14,919 nucleotides of DNA from positions 964,410-979,328 of the forward strand of contig ML976979.1 of NCBI GenBank assembly GCA_010015675.1, in the 5' to 3' direction. The stretch is from Byssothecium circinans (Eukaryota; Ascomycota; Dothideomycetes; Pleosporales; Massarinaceae). Made by a program: the position numbers and the translations under genes. The first letter of the stretch is position 1. Every line of letters begins with the position of its first letter. A model generated the notes under the pieces. That model made no database searches and had not been told where the DNA came from. It worked only from the letters and a program-made list of their open reading frames with translations. Below, one piece after another: positions 1-10,205 of this stretch.

Positions 1-185
1 ATATCTTTCTGCAACTTTTCGGTACGAGAATTCACCGCCTAATCCATGCGATTTAATTTCTTCAATTGCTTCGTCAATAGGAGCCATATTGGTGGAGTTA
101 TGAGGGTTGCAAGTTGAGGGTGAGATCAGCTGAAACTTGGTGGGGTGGCCCAAGCCGTGAACCAGCTCACACCGTGACCCACCAG

Positions 186-1913
186 GTTACGGAAGCGGCT
201 CGTAGCGTTACTCTTTCCGGTTACGGCAGCTTCGTCGGAACAACCATCAGCCAGACTCTGACGAAGAACCCTCTCCCCGCTACTGTTGATGCTTGGCTTG
301 GAATCGACTACGCCTCTCAACCCGTGGGAGATGGTCGATTTGCCCCAGTGGGCGCGCCATTGCCATTTGAAGGTCCCAAGAATGCGTCTCGGTATGGTCT
401 TTCGTGCATTCAAGATGCCGCGCAGGCACCCTATGAGCAAGGCGAGGCTTGCTTGAGCATGAATGTCTTCCGTCCGCAAGATGTCTCTTCAAACGCGAAG
501 CTGCCGGTCCTCGTTTGGATTCACGGGGTAGGCTGCTAGACCTATATGAGAAGGGTTTGCACTAAGAGTAGCAGGGCGGCTTTGTATCTGGTAGTGCGAG
601 GAGTTTCGACGGACCCGCCTTTGTAGCGAATTCGAAAGAGCCCTTGATTGTGGTGACTTTCAATTATCGGGCAAGTCGACCGGGATTCGGCGATATTCAA
701 GCTAACCGTCCCATCGTAGGTGAACTCACTCGGGTTCCTCCCCAGTCCTGCCATCGAACGGCTGGGACTGTCGAACCTCGGACTTCTCGACCAGGAGCAA
801 CTCTTCAAGTTCGTGCAGAAGTACATCTCCGCCTTTGGAGGTGATCCAGCCCGCGTCACTATCGGTGGACGTTCAGCGGGTGCACACTCTGTGGGAATCC
901 ACCTCTTCCACAATTACAACAAGACAGAAGGTGCCTCGCCGCTCTTCGCCCAAGCCATTCTGCAGTCTGGGAGCGTCACTGCTCGTGCATTCCCAAACGC
1001 CTCGTACCCGCTGTACCAAACTCAATTCTCCCGTTATCTTGATCTCATCGGATGCAGATCCAACAGCACGGATTCGGCCCTCCTTAGCTGCCTTCGCGCG
1101 GCTCCCATCGATTCGATCCGAAATGCGAGCAACACACTCTTCAACGAATACGAGTATCCGATTACTTGGCCCTTTCAACCCACCCGTGGAGGACCTCTAC
1201 TTGAAGAAGCTGGGTCGACCTCAGGCATCAACGGTCAATTCTACCGCATCCCCACCATCACCACCAATGTCCGCGACGAAGCAAAATTCTACGCTCCCGG
1301 CGACATCGAGGCGAACCAGCAATTCCTCGACTTCTTGAAGAATCTCATTCCCGACCTGACTCCCCAGGACCTGACTGACTTGGAGGCCTTGTATCCCGAT
1401 CCGACGAGTGACGTCAACGGTACTTTCTCTCCTTATGCGCACAGTCCGAACACAACGCAGTACGACCGTCTTTCGGCCGCCCTCACAGATTACATGTATG
1501 TCTGCGCCGGCCAAGAAACCGCAGTGCGCATGTCTGCGGCTGGTGTCTCCGTCTATAAACTTCACTTCGCCACCAACAACTCGTTCCCGGCTTGGAGAGG
1601 TATTCCTCACACAGCCGACACAAAGTATACCTGGGCAGAACCGGGCGGGCCCGGTGGGGTGCAATACCCCGATGTGGGGAAGCTACTGCACGGATACTTG
1701 TCTGACTTTGTTGCTCTCGGTGATCCGAATAAAGGGAATCGGAAGGGTGTACCGAAATGGCCGAAGTATGTGGACGCGAGTGAAGAGGGTGCGCCTGGAT
1801 TACAGCTTCGGATAGAGCCTTTTGGGAATAGTAGGGTGGAAGGGGATGCGATTAGGAGGACGCAGTGTGAGTGGTGGAGGGATGAAGAGAGGGCTGCGAG
1901 GTTGGAGAAGTAG
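186..1913 (+). CDS. Type-B carboxylesterase/lipase (5' end unresolved)
   Basis: Alpha/beta-hydrolase of the carboxylesterase type B family, expected to hydrolyse carboxylic esters, probably secreted. Exons read 186-527, 575-670 and 720-1913, with a 47-nt GT-AG intron and a 49-nt GC-AG intron (donor GCAAGT at 671); both joins are in phase 0 and restore WIHG/GGF and FNYR/VNSLGF. Visible family marks: oxyanion loop HGGGF, N-terminal EACLSMNVFRP disulfide region, nucleophile Ser in GRSAGA (codon 873-875), acidic residue in NVRDEAKF (Glu codon 1278-1280) and His in GIPHTADTKY (codon 1608-1610). GRSAG replaces the usual GESAG. The supported part is about 541 residues, near full family length. No in-frame ATG or signal peptide is seen: the frame is open back to 81 with no ATG. 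ATG at 46 could join through a GC donor at 109, but that is speculative. The first exon may lie left of the window, or the gene may be 5'-truncated. Confidence 0.85.
671..719 (+). other. GC-AG intron in the carboxylesterase gene
   Basis: Donor GCAAGT and acceptor CGTAG delimit 49 nt whose removal joins FNYR to VNSLGFLPS, the conserved esterase sequence. No GT donor nearby gives this join. GCAAGT is the usual form of the non-canonical GC-AG class. Confidence 0.8.
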
Positions 1914-2229
1914 GTTGGTATTAAAAGGGAGCACTCTTCAACCGTTGAACATCATTTCAAATTGCAAAAATCGAGGTTGGATTTTCAGGCGTAGTCTCTC
2001 TCACAGTACCGAAACCTCCGGATAAAAGCCTGAATAGATTGGTTACAAAACTTATCCAAACTTCCGTGGGGTAGAAAAAGTGGGATGGAAGGCCTCGCCT
2101 CGCTCTACCATACCGTACATGGCCAAATCTTCAGAGGAATGTATAAAAAGATTCTCTGTAAAACTTATTTAATGGGGATACGGCATGTTTTACTTTACTT
2201 TATCTAAAGGACAAGCCCTCTTACTCTCT
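1914..2229. other. Esterase 3' flank, no gene seen
   Basis: AT-rich downstream DNA of the esterase with short A/T runs. No coding frame with family resemblance, no RNA gene and no clear repeat is visible up to the LTR. Confidence 0.5.
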
Positions 2230-2387
2230 TGTTGGACTGAACAGTACTTGACCGTTCCGGGCAGTGCAGTACTCTCCTTCCGGCCTAGCGTCGGCTCCTC
2301 CCTATATAGCCGCTTCTCCTGAGCACCTCAGCTCAACACACATAGATCACTTTCTCCCACTTGCTCTCGGGTCTCCACTGTCTAACA
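2230..2387 (+). mobile_element. Solo LTR of an LTR retrotransposon (158 bp)
   Basis: The segment begins TGTTGGAC and ends GTCTAACA; these termini are inverted repeats with one mismatch and have the TG...CA ends of LTRs. The five bases before (2225-2229) and after (2388-2392) are both TCTCT, a perfect 5-bp target-site duplication. A TATATAG box lies at 2303-2309, as in an LTR promoter. No gag-pol follows and the duplication closes at once, so this is a solo LTR left by LTR-LTR recombination. The short length would suit a Copia-type element, but the superfamily cannot be fixed from an LTR alone. The flanks are pyrimidine-rich, which slightly raises the chance of a false duplication. Confidence 0.72.
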
Positions 2388-2677
2388 TCTCTTGTTATTT
2401 CTAGCGGTTGTTAGACTATTACCTTCCCACGATAGTGAGGGCTGCATGGCTGCGACCCAGCAATATCCCGCTTTTACACGTCCCACTACACGAGGGCCAT
2501 TATCAAAGTAGATGACACAAAAGTTTACTTTGCTTCAAAAAGTCAGATCTCCGACGTTCAGTTTGAAATTCCTTCGATAGATCACTTTTTAAATTCCCCG
2601 CAAGAGTCTATTCCAATTCCTCCTCCCCAACCGCCTCCCCCCCAACCTCCTCCTCCCCCTGAAAATAAAATAAAAAC

Positions 2678-4221
2678 TCAACCACGCCCCTTCCACCCCT
2701 GAATCTCATCCAGCGTCAGCACATAGCTAGACGTATACACCTTCTTCAGAAATTCCAGCGTGTTCCACACACCGCCGTTGATGTACTCGCCGCTCCAGAC
2801 ACAGAAATACACCCAGTCGGCCTGGTAGGCCTGGAGTTGCGCGGGGTCCATGACGGAGCCGATCTCAGTCGCGGCGATGATCTTGGTGTCGTTGGCGAGG
2901 GTTAGGAGGTTGTTGTATGTGGCTGATATGGGCTGCGGGGTGAGGTGGAGGTTAGTAGGTGAGGGTTGGGAATTGAGGATAGAGGATAGGGGATTGAAGA
3001 TTGAGGGGAGGATAGGGGATACAGAGCACTTACACCATGGTCACCTTGCGCATACGTATCCGCACTAACAATATCCACCAAGTTATTCCCAGGATACCAG
3101 TCCTTGCCCACCGAATTCCACGTCCAGATCAGGTTATTAAGCCCATGCGTGTTAGTAAGTCTATCGTACACGATACCCCACAGCTTCTTCGCCGGCGCAG
3201 CGCCCTTCGCTCCCCACCAGAACCACGCCCCCTCGGCCTCATGCAACGGCCGCCAAATCACCGGCACACCCGCCGTCTGCAGCTTCTTCAACTGCACGGC
3301 AATCTGATCGATATCCTTGATCAGCAGCGTATAATTCGCATTCGACGTATCCCTCAGCGCCGTCTCGACATTGAAGTCCGTCGCATCGGTGTAAAAGCCC
3401 CGGTACCACGGATGCTCGGCGGTGTCGTACAGACCCGTCGGAGCGCCCCAATGCCAGCAAAACGTCACGATGCCGCCGCGCTTCGCGAACTCGATGGCCT
3501 TGTCGACGTCGGTGGAGACGGCGCCGCGGTCGATGCGCGATTGCGTGTAGTCCATCAGGTCGACGCCGAGGATGGCGGGCGTCTTGCCGACGTTCTGCGT
3601 CACCCAGTCCAGCGACGCTTGGTCTTGCTGCCCCGAGAGGATGTTCTTGCCGTAGATGCTGCCGAGGTATTTTAGCAGCGCTTTTGCGTCGGCGTTGGCG
3701 TTCTTGTTCACGGGCGTTGTGGTGATTTTGTGCGCGCCGCGCTTGGCTGAGGGGGCGAGCGTGATGGCGTCAATGAGGTACCAGCCCCAGTTGTTCTGGA
3801 TCTGGATCGTGTTGGCGCCGGTGTTGAGGAGTACTTGCCCCGCGGGGACGGTGGTCCAGGCCGTGGTCGCCGGGAGGGAGACTTGAGACCCGCCTGCGTT
3901 GTTGAGGACTACGTAGGTGTATTTGTCGCCGTAGGGGCCGTTGTAGATTATTGAGAGGTCGTAGAGCTGCGAGGTTGTGCTGTTGACGGTAAAGGTTAGC
4001 GTGTCGCTGGCTGTGTCGAAGCCTTCTACGTAGCCGGTTCCTGGGACGTGTTAGAGTTGTGTGATGTTGGGGTTTGGGGGTTTTTCGATCGTACCTGTGA
4101 AGCCGCTCACGGAGGTCCCGACTGTGACGCCATTGAGTGCGGCGGTCTCGGCTTGGTAGGTGGTTGTTTGGGCAAATACTCCACTGACGAGCAGGAGCCC
4201 GAATGCTAGGGGGCCCATCAT
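2678..4221 (-). CDS. Secreted endo-beta-1,4-mannanase, CBM35-GH26
   Basis: Hydrolyses internal beta-1,4-mannosidic bonds of mannans outside the cell. Exons on the minus strand are 4221-4095, 4040-3034 and 2932-2678; introns are 54 nt (4094-4041) and 101 nt (3033-2933), both GT-AG, giving 462 residues. A signal peptide (MMGPLAFGLLLVSGVFA) is followed by a CBM35-like beta-sandwich (about residues 20-135, starting YQAETAAL) and a GH26 catalytic domain (about 150-455, with LSGQQDQ and WHWGAPTG). The acid/base Glu is E310 in RPLHEAEGAWFWW; the nucleophile is E401 in IAATEIGS (codon 2866-2864), just after intron 2. The CBM35-GH26 order matches known fungal Man26 enzymes. An alternative start is the adjacent second ATG at 4218. 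Its 3' end faces the esterase. The protein looks complete. Confidence 0.93.
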
Positions 4222-4796
4222 CTTGTCTTGAAGTAAGGAAGGACTACAGGTACGTCTACATCAACGTCAATCATACGCGATACATGGTCTCATATATACT
4301 TTGAGGTACACTATCCCAAACCGCAGTATTTCCGTCCAGATTAAAGGCCTTAAAGCTTGCTACTTTGTTATTCAATCGTGACCATGTATTCTCGCCATCC
4401 CTAAGAGCTTTCCTTTCTCGGCGTCCATGAAAGCCACCAATGGTGTCAGGGTGCGAATGTTTCTAGAAGAAAGTAAAGATCAAGCAAGGTCGGCAATTAA
4501 TTTGATGTTAATCAAGGCGAGATTGGATGCTGGGGAAACGTTGACGGGGACCCGGTAAGCGAGTATGTACAGTACTCTAGCGTGGATGCGAGAGTGCAGG
4601 GGATCACATGGCACCATTTTCATACTTAGAGAAGACGGTACCTGTACTATTTATAAGCTCAATAGAGGAAAAGCAAGAAGTATATACAAATGTAAGTGTG
4701 GAAGAAGTGAAAAGTATCTACGAAAGAATATAAGCAAAGAAGCAAAAAATTCCACATCCCGTCTACCGCTGTTCAAGCACAACCACCTTGGAACGA
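4222..4796. other. Mannanase promoter region and pectin lyase 3' flank
   Basis: Both neighbouring genes run on the minus strand, so this holds the mannanase promoter and the pectin lyase terminator. A single CTGGGG at 4530-4535 fits the CreA consensus SYGGRG but one copy is weak. An 86-codon frame on the plus strand (4565-4825) shows no family features and overlaps the pectin lyase end; I do not call it. Confidence 0.5.
4292..4298 (-). promoter_or_regulatory. TATA-like box upstream of the mannanase gene
   Basis: The minus strand reads TATATAT about 70 nt before the mannanase ATG, a plausible distance for a fungal TATA box. Motif and position are the only evidence. Confidence 0.35.
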
Positions 4797-6012
4797 TCAG
4801 ATCTTCCCAACACCAGCAGAATTAGCAATACTCGAGCTAGGCGCCGCCGCACCCGCAATCGACTTTCCCTTAAAGTTGCCCAAGAACCCCGTATCCGCTC
4901 CACCCAGCGTCCCACTGCTCCCAAACGAATTCAGCTGGCACGTATGTCCCAGAGTCGCACTACACGCCGCATTCGCACCCGTACTCGGGCTCGCAAAGAA
5001 CTGGCCCTTATTTTCCAGCAGCGGCGTCGCAACGTTCTGGAAGACGTTGCCCTCGGCGACAACCTTACCGCCGGCGCCGTTGTCGAAGCCGTGGCCAGTG
5101 TTGCTGTACCAGTAGTTGTTGACGGCGTGGACGAGGCTGTTTCCGCCGATCTTGGGGCTGCGGCCGCTGGTGTGGTGGATGTAGTTCCCCTTCATGGTGA
5201 TGAGGTCCGAGGAGCCTGTTAGGTAGATGGACCAGTAGTGGCGGTTGTCGCAGGTTGCGCTCCAGGACGTGGTGCCGTCGAATTCGTTGTTGGACAGCGT
5301 GACGCGGTTCGAGGCGCCGTTGCCGGCGACGAACATTTGGCGCCCGATTAGGGAGAACTTGCAGTGGTCTGTGGCGGGTTAGTTAAAAAGAGTTGTCAAT
5401 GTTCAGGGTGGGTCAGGGAGACGTACCAATCCAAACTTGGTCGGCGCCGTCGACTGCGATCGCGTCACCACCCCAGATGTACTGTGGGTTGAGCTCCGTG
5501 ATGTGGATGTTCTGGATAATCACGTTCTTCGCACCGTTTGCGATACGCAGACCCTTTCCGCGAATGATACCCTTAGACCCGACACCGATGAGAGACTTGT
5601 TGCTGCCGACATTGATACCGCTCACACCGGCCGTATCGTACTTGACATTGATGTTTTTGGACCCTGCGCCAGCGTTCCCATTGGTGCACCAACTGGCCTT
5701 GTTGATGGCGTCCTGGCCGCCGTTTCCGGGGCACTTGTTGGATGCTGGCCGGCAGCCCGTCTCGCTGGTCGTGCCCTCGGTGCCCTTGAAGTTGAACTCC
5801 TTGTCCAGCACGATGCAACGAGCAGTGCTGTCGCTCAGCCATGTCTTGAGCTGTGAAACGCTGGAGGGGACTACGCAGGCCGCGCTCCCCCCTCCTGTAG
5901 CACCGCTCGCGAAACCCTCCGGTTTACCGACGACGGCGTAGGCAGCGCGCTCTCCTAGGACGGCGGCGTTGATAGTGATGGCGCTCCCGAGCGCGAGGAT
6001 AGAGTACTTCAT
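4797..6012 (-). CDS. Secreted pectin lyase, polysaccharide lyase family 1
   Basis: Cleaves methyl-esterified homogalacturonan by beta-elimination outside the cell. Minus-strand exons 6012-5427 and 5368-4797 flank one 58-nt GT-AG intron (phase 1, splitting the Asp codon of VWIDHC), giving 385 residues. An N-terminal signal peptide (MKYSILALGSAITINAAVLG) precedes a right-handed beta-helix. Family segments are NVIIQNIHITELNPQYIWGGDA, the Asp-rich DAIAVDGADQVWIDH, then DNRHYWSIYLTG and HHTSGRSPK with the catalytic Arg (about R265). The NPQYIWGGDA and HYWSIYL signatures point to pectin lyase rather than calcium-dependent pectate lyase. The length fits fungal pectin lyases (about 370-390 aa) and both ends look intact. 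It lies head-to-tail behind the mannanase. Confidence 0.92.
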
Positions 6013-6493
6013 CCTGGAAGAAGAATTGAATGAAAAAATGAATGAATGATAGTTAGGTAACTCAGTGAAAGTGTCGACAAAGCGAGAGTAGAGAAAGGAA
6101 CGTGGTGAATTATGTATATCTTTGCCATCAGGAAGACAGCCCTTGCTATTTATGCCAATGGGAAAATTGCACCGCTCAAAACTTCACGATAATCCCTCGA
6201 AGGTTATCTTAGATAGCGGAGCTATAATCCAGGGCTGGGTTTAGCTGACAGTCCCAAGTGGGTCCGGCATGTTTCAATCCTGTTCATCTCCCAAAGCGAA
6301 ATACCATATGGTGCAAGAAGGGGTATAGCACCAACTAACACAACTTCTCTATTGGTGGAAGTGGTTCGAAATTTCAGCGCACCGCTTTTCCGAGCATTTT
6401 CAAGTGTGGTAGGCGAATAGCTGGTAGCAACCACGTGCGCTGCTTTTCACGCTACCCGGCCCGAACCCTGCTATGTCATTAAGAGATATGTAC
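6013..6493. other. Pectin lyase promoter region
   Basis: This is DNA between the 5' end of the pectin lyase gene and the 3' end of the UNC93-like gene. Near the ATG the minus strand is pyrimidine-rich, as in fungal 5' leaders. A 70-codon minus-strand frame (6434-6222) has no recognisable features. No repeat or RNA gene is seen. Confidence 0.45.
6147..6160 (-). promoter_or_regulatory. CCAAT/TATA-like promoter elements of the pectin lyase gene
   Basis: The minus strand reads ATTGGCATAAATA about 135-147 nt before the pectin lyase ATG, combining a reversed CCAAT box (plus 6155-6159) with a TATA-like CATAAATA. This is position and motif evidence only. Confidence 0.3.
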
Positions 6494-8016
6494 CTACACT
6501 GTTCTCCCGCCTATAGCTTCTCCTTTAGCAAACCTTTCCTTATCTTCGAGAGTGACGACCGGCTCAAGCGCAGCTTGTTGTGCTCCAGTATCCACCAATG
6601 CGTCCGCCGCTTCCACGGGAACGTGATCACGAACGACCAACCATGTCGGCCATACTGCCAGTCCCAGCAAGATAGTATTCACCGCCAACGGCACCCTCCC
6701 GCCCGTCCATTTTTTCGTGTTCAACCCAAAAGATACCGCCTGCCCCAACGACTCCTGGCCACGCAGGACGCCCGCGAACCGCGATAGCTCGGAGATATTG
6801 TCCGTCTTTGTGGCGAGCAGATAGTACAGCCAGTTCTGCAGCGACTGTCTTGAGAAATCCCAGAGGACGAGAACGAAGAAACCTTCAGTGAAGCCTTTAT
6901 CTTCCCAATCCAGGGCCGGCGGATTCCGTGTGTACTTCTCCTGAACAACCCAAGCGTATACCCAGGCAATAACATGCAAGACAACGACGTAGTAGAAGCT
7001 GTACGTAATGCGTCTCTTTACGGTGAGTTTCTTATAATCCAGAAACCAGCTGATGAGTTGCGAGGAGAGAAGTACGCCGAAATTGGTCGTGAATCCTATC
7101 AGCGCGCGCGCCCGTACGCCGAAGTAATACGTCTTGAAGTTGCCGTTATATTGGTTGAACATGGTCGCATAGAAGATGGGAAGCAGTAGGACGATGTCCT
7201 TGCGCTTCGACACGCGCCAAAGCGCCTTGATCTCGTCCTTGAACGACTTCTCCGCCCGAATGACGACTTTCGAACCATCGCTCCTCTGCACTTTTTCCGG
7301 CGGGCTCAAGGCGAGAGCGAGTGGGCAAGCTGCCGCTTGGAGCGCGATGAAGATCAGATAGGTTTGGTAGCCGACTTTGCCTTTCTTCTTGGCCGAGGCG
7401 TCGTTGTTGAGCGCGAGGACGATTAATCCGCCGACCAGGGGGCCTCCCGTTCTGAACCATAGCCAGATGTTCATGTATTTGCCTCTCTTGCCTGGCTCCG
7501 GATATCCGAGCGCAACGGCGCCTTCGGAGACCCAGAAGAGACCGGCGCTGATACCGCAAGCGACTGCGCCGACGAGCACCAGCCAAACGTTGCCATATCT
7601 GTTGTTGACATACAGTCCGGCACCTTCAAGAGTTCACAAGTTAGCTTACGATGTTGTATGGATTGCGGGACGGGGAATGGCTCACTGTATATTGGGTACC
7701 CGACAGCTCCTAGAAGAAGTGTATTCGCCAATCCAATCCTATTAGCGATCGGTCCACCGAACAGGCATAGAAGACCCATTAGACCAAAAACGAGCGCATT
7801 CGCTGCGTTCACAAGGTACGGGTCAAGAGCTCCTCCGGCTCCGAGATCATTCATCGCGTTCCACAGCCCCGGCGCCATGAACCCGACTCCCCCAATGACG
7901 AAGGCATTGAACAGCGTTGAGCGGTACCATTTGCGCGGTTCATCGTGATGAGACGGCGCGCTCGAAGTTGGTAGTGAAGTGTCTTCGATCGATGGCCGTT
8001 TAGTCGGGTCTGACAT
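6494..8016 (-). CDS. UNC93-like major-facilitator membrane protein
   Basis: Predicted multi-pass protein of the fungal UNC-93-like (DUF895) branch of the major facilitator superfamily; substrate unknown. Exons 8016-7686 and 7623-6494 are separated by a 62-nt GT-AG intron (7685-7624, phase 1) that joins YPIY to SAGLYVNNRYG, giving 486 residues. The first 33 residues are Ser/Pro-rich and hydrophilic. The first membrane segment starts at STLFNAFVIGGVGFMAPG, and the following GLWNAMNDLGAGG and ANALVFGLMGLLCLFGGP are typical of the family. The distribution of hydrophobic stretches suggests about 12 TM segments. A charged cytosolic loop (about PPEKVQRSDGSK to LWRVSKRKD) sits mid-protein. The C-terminus is hydrophilic. 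It lies between polysaccharide-degrading genes and a sugar-aldehyde reductase, but a role in sugar uptake is not shown by the sequence. Confidence 0.87.
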
Positions 8017-8469
8017 TGCCGCTCTTGGGAGGTGGTTGAATTAAATCGAAACGAATCGAACTGAGGTTGTCATTTTCAAGTGGACGACGCAAGCTTTTTG
8101 ACGCATTGCTTGCCGCAAAGCCAAGAATGTGAATGCAAAACTAGAACGTCGTTGATGGCGACATCACAGGGATCTCATGATGTTTAGGTGCGTTAGCGAA
8201 TAAGGACCTGCGTGCCCACTGTTAATGTAGTCAAAGAGGGAAGGTCGGCGGGCGAGCGATTCGTTAGCGTGAAAATTATGGGAGGTCGTGATGTGCAAAA
8301 TAGGGTTCATTTTGATGTGATTTTACCATGTGGGTTGAGGTTCCATCGCGAAATATCTGCATCAGCTCAGCTACGGTCGTGCGTTCAAAGCTTGGATGCG
8401 TTTTCCCCACTCATCGCGGGAATGCATATTCAAACTTTTACTAGACCTATGCTAATGATGAATCGGAAT
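8017..8469. other. UNC93-like gene promoter and reductase 3' flank
   Basis: Non-coding by inspection. A 201-codon plus-strand frame from 8212 runs into the antisense of the reductase and is judged a shadow. No structured repeat is seen. Confidence 0.45.
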
Positions 8470-9800
8470 TTATATCACAATCTTGTTAGGGGCGCTCTGC
8501 TCCTCCTCTTCGTCGAAAATGTTGATGCTCCATCGAGGCGTGTTCGCCGTGTACGGAACATTATACCTCCTCCTTCCCTTATGCTCGTCCGAAAACTTCT
8601 GAATAGCCTTGAGCTCCTCCTCGCTCAATTCAATCTCCTTGAAGTTCTCCGCAATACGTGCCGGCGTCACAGACTTGGGGATGACGGAGTGACCACCGAC
8701 CTGGCTCCAGGCGAGGATAACCTGGGCCGGTGTGGCGCCCTTCTTCTCGGCAATGGCCTTGATTTCAGGCCGTGTGATGAGCAGCGGGACATTGAAGAAG
8801 TTGTTTCCAAAGGCTGAGTAGGCGGTGATGTGCACGTTCTTCTCCTTGGCGTAGTCGATGAGCTCCTTGCTGGGGAGAATGGGGTGGCGCTCGATCTGGT
8901 TGACGGCGGGGACGATGCCGGTCTTCTCGATTAGGGCCTTGAGCGACGAGTAGGTGAAGTTGGAAACGCCGACTGAGCGGACCTTGCTCTTGGGCAGCTT
9001 GTTCACAGCCTTCCATGTCTCGCTATTGGGGACCGAGCTGTCGATGTTGACCTCATTGGGGTCAGAGGTAGCGGGGAAGAGGTCGGAGTGAGGGTCCTTT
9101 CCAGGGCCAAAACTGACGGGCCAGTGTATGAGGTAGAGGTCAAGGTAGTCGAGTTCAAGCTCGGCGAGGGTGTCGTCGAGAGCGGCTTCGACGTGGGCAG
9201 GGTCGTGCTGGGTGTTCCACAGCTTGGAGGTGATGAAAACATCCTCGCGCTTGAGGCCAGGGATATCGGCGAAGGCACGCTTGAGGCCTTGAGCGACCTC
9301 TTTTTGGTTCTCGTAGCTGTGGTTGGTGGAATTACCCGTTAGCTTGTGAACTGTGACTGTAGGGGGCCATAGCTCCAAATGCTTCCCCACCACGACACTG
9401 AGCTAGCATCGCGGCCCAACCCCACCAAACGTTATGGGAGCGCTCTCGTGGCAGCTGGTGTCATGCATCGCGAGGTCTATAGAGACAGATTGTGGAATTT
9501 CGAACGTACATCTTCGCGAGGTCCTGGTGAAGAGGTCATGTTAGCATTCATCCTAAGCATGGGAGGCTGCTCGCGTGCCTATAGCAACACAGAGCACCAA
9601 GAGCGGTAGCGACTCACAAGGTGACGGTATCCAACTTTCAAAGCCTCATAGACACCATTGCCGACCTCTCCAGGCCCAGCTTGCCAGGTACCATATCCCA
9701 ATTGACTGCCCCGTGTTAGCTCAATTCATCTATAGCGGAGTGAAATACCATACGGGATCTTGTAGCCGGTGTTGAGGGTGACGGTTTTGCCTGAAGACAT
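8470..9800 (-). CDS. Aldo/keto reductase (glycerol dehydrogenase / L-glyceraldehyde reductase type)
   Basis: NADPH-dependent reduction of a small aldehyde or sugar. Minus-strand exons are 9800-9754, 9705-9618, 9523-9510 (only 14 nt) and 9316-8470; introns are 48, 94 and 193 nt, all GT-AG, giving 331 residues. The joins rebuild [10 protein letters not shown] and RHLDLAKIYENQKEV, which no single frame contains. The catalytic tetrad is complete: D46, Y51, K81 (FITSKLWN) and H114 (LYLIHWP). Nicotinamide and phosphate-binding parts [29 protein letters not shown] are present. The RRRYN...PRW ending and acidic EEEE tail resemble fungal GLD1/GaaD-type reductases, the latter acting in D-galacturonate catabolism. 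That would link it to the pectin lyase 2.4 kb away, but substrate is an inference. The ATG at 9800 gives the usual short N-terminus. Confidence 0.9.
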
Positions 9801-10205
9801 TGTGTGGGTTATTTGAATGTGCGTGGATAGAATGGAAGGAGACGGAGGTTGTTAGGAGGCTGTGTTTGTGAGGGTTGTTCAAGCTCTTAAGTATCACCTC
9901 AAGGTCCAGCCACTGTGATTACATCACACAATAAGACCCAATCGCGTGGGATGCGGTCCAGATTTTACCATCGATTGCATATTGTCGCCCGGGGTACACG
10001 CTCCGTTTGCGCGGAAGAATTTTCAGATGTCGGCGAAGTGAGTGCCCCGCTGGCGTCATATGGGTTGCTTTGGCGGGGCAATTGCTCGGTGTGAAAGCCG
10101 CCGAGCGTACCCCACGCGCGGACCTTCGTCTTCCTAATAACCTCCACAACCGCAACAGCAACGTTCGTCTACCGTAAAGACTGTGTAATAAGCCCCCCCT
10201 ACTAC
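9801..10205. other. Reductase promoter region
   Basis: Upstream DNA of the reductase on the minus strand, with a pyrimidine-rich leader next to the ATG. Short minus-strand frames (10161-9919) show no conserved features. No clear TATA box is seen. Confidence 0.4.

Noticed and set aside
2437..2702. Stop-free plus-strand frame of about 88 codons with a polyproline stretch, just after the solo LTR
   Set aside because: It has no ATG, lies in pyrimidine-rich DNA that is poor in stops, overlaps the antisense end of the mannanase gene and matches no family I recognise. The LTR duplication closes before it, so it is not retrotransposon interior.
3037..3675. 212-codon plus-strand frame
   Set aside because: Antisense shadow of the mannanase catalytic exon; Arg-rich composition typical of a shadow frame.
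4565..4825. 86-codon plus-strand frame
   Set aside because: No conserved features, AT-rich non-coding composition, overlaps the pectin lyase 3' end.
4788..5941. Several plus-strand frames opposite the pectin lyase gene
   Set aside because: Shadows of the pectin lyase exons.
8212..8817. 201-codon plus-strand frame
   Set aside because: Half intergenic, half antisense to the reductase; no family marks.
9919..10161. Two overlapping short minus-strand frames
   Set aside because: Low-quality composition, no similarity, and they lie in the reductase promoter.
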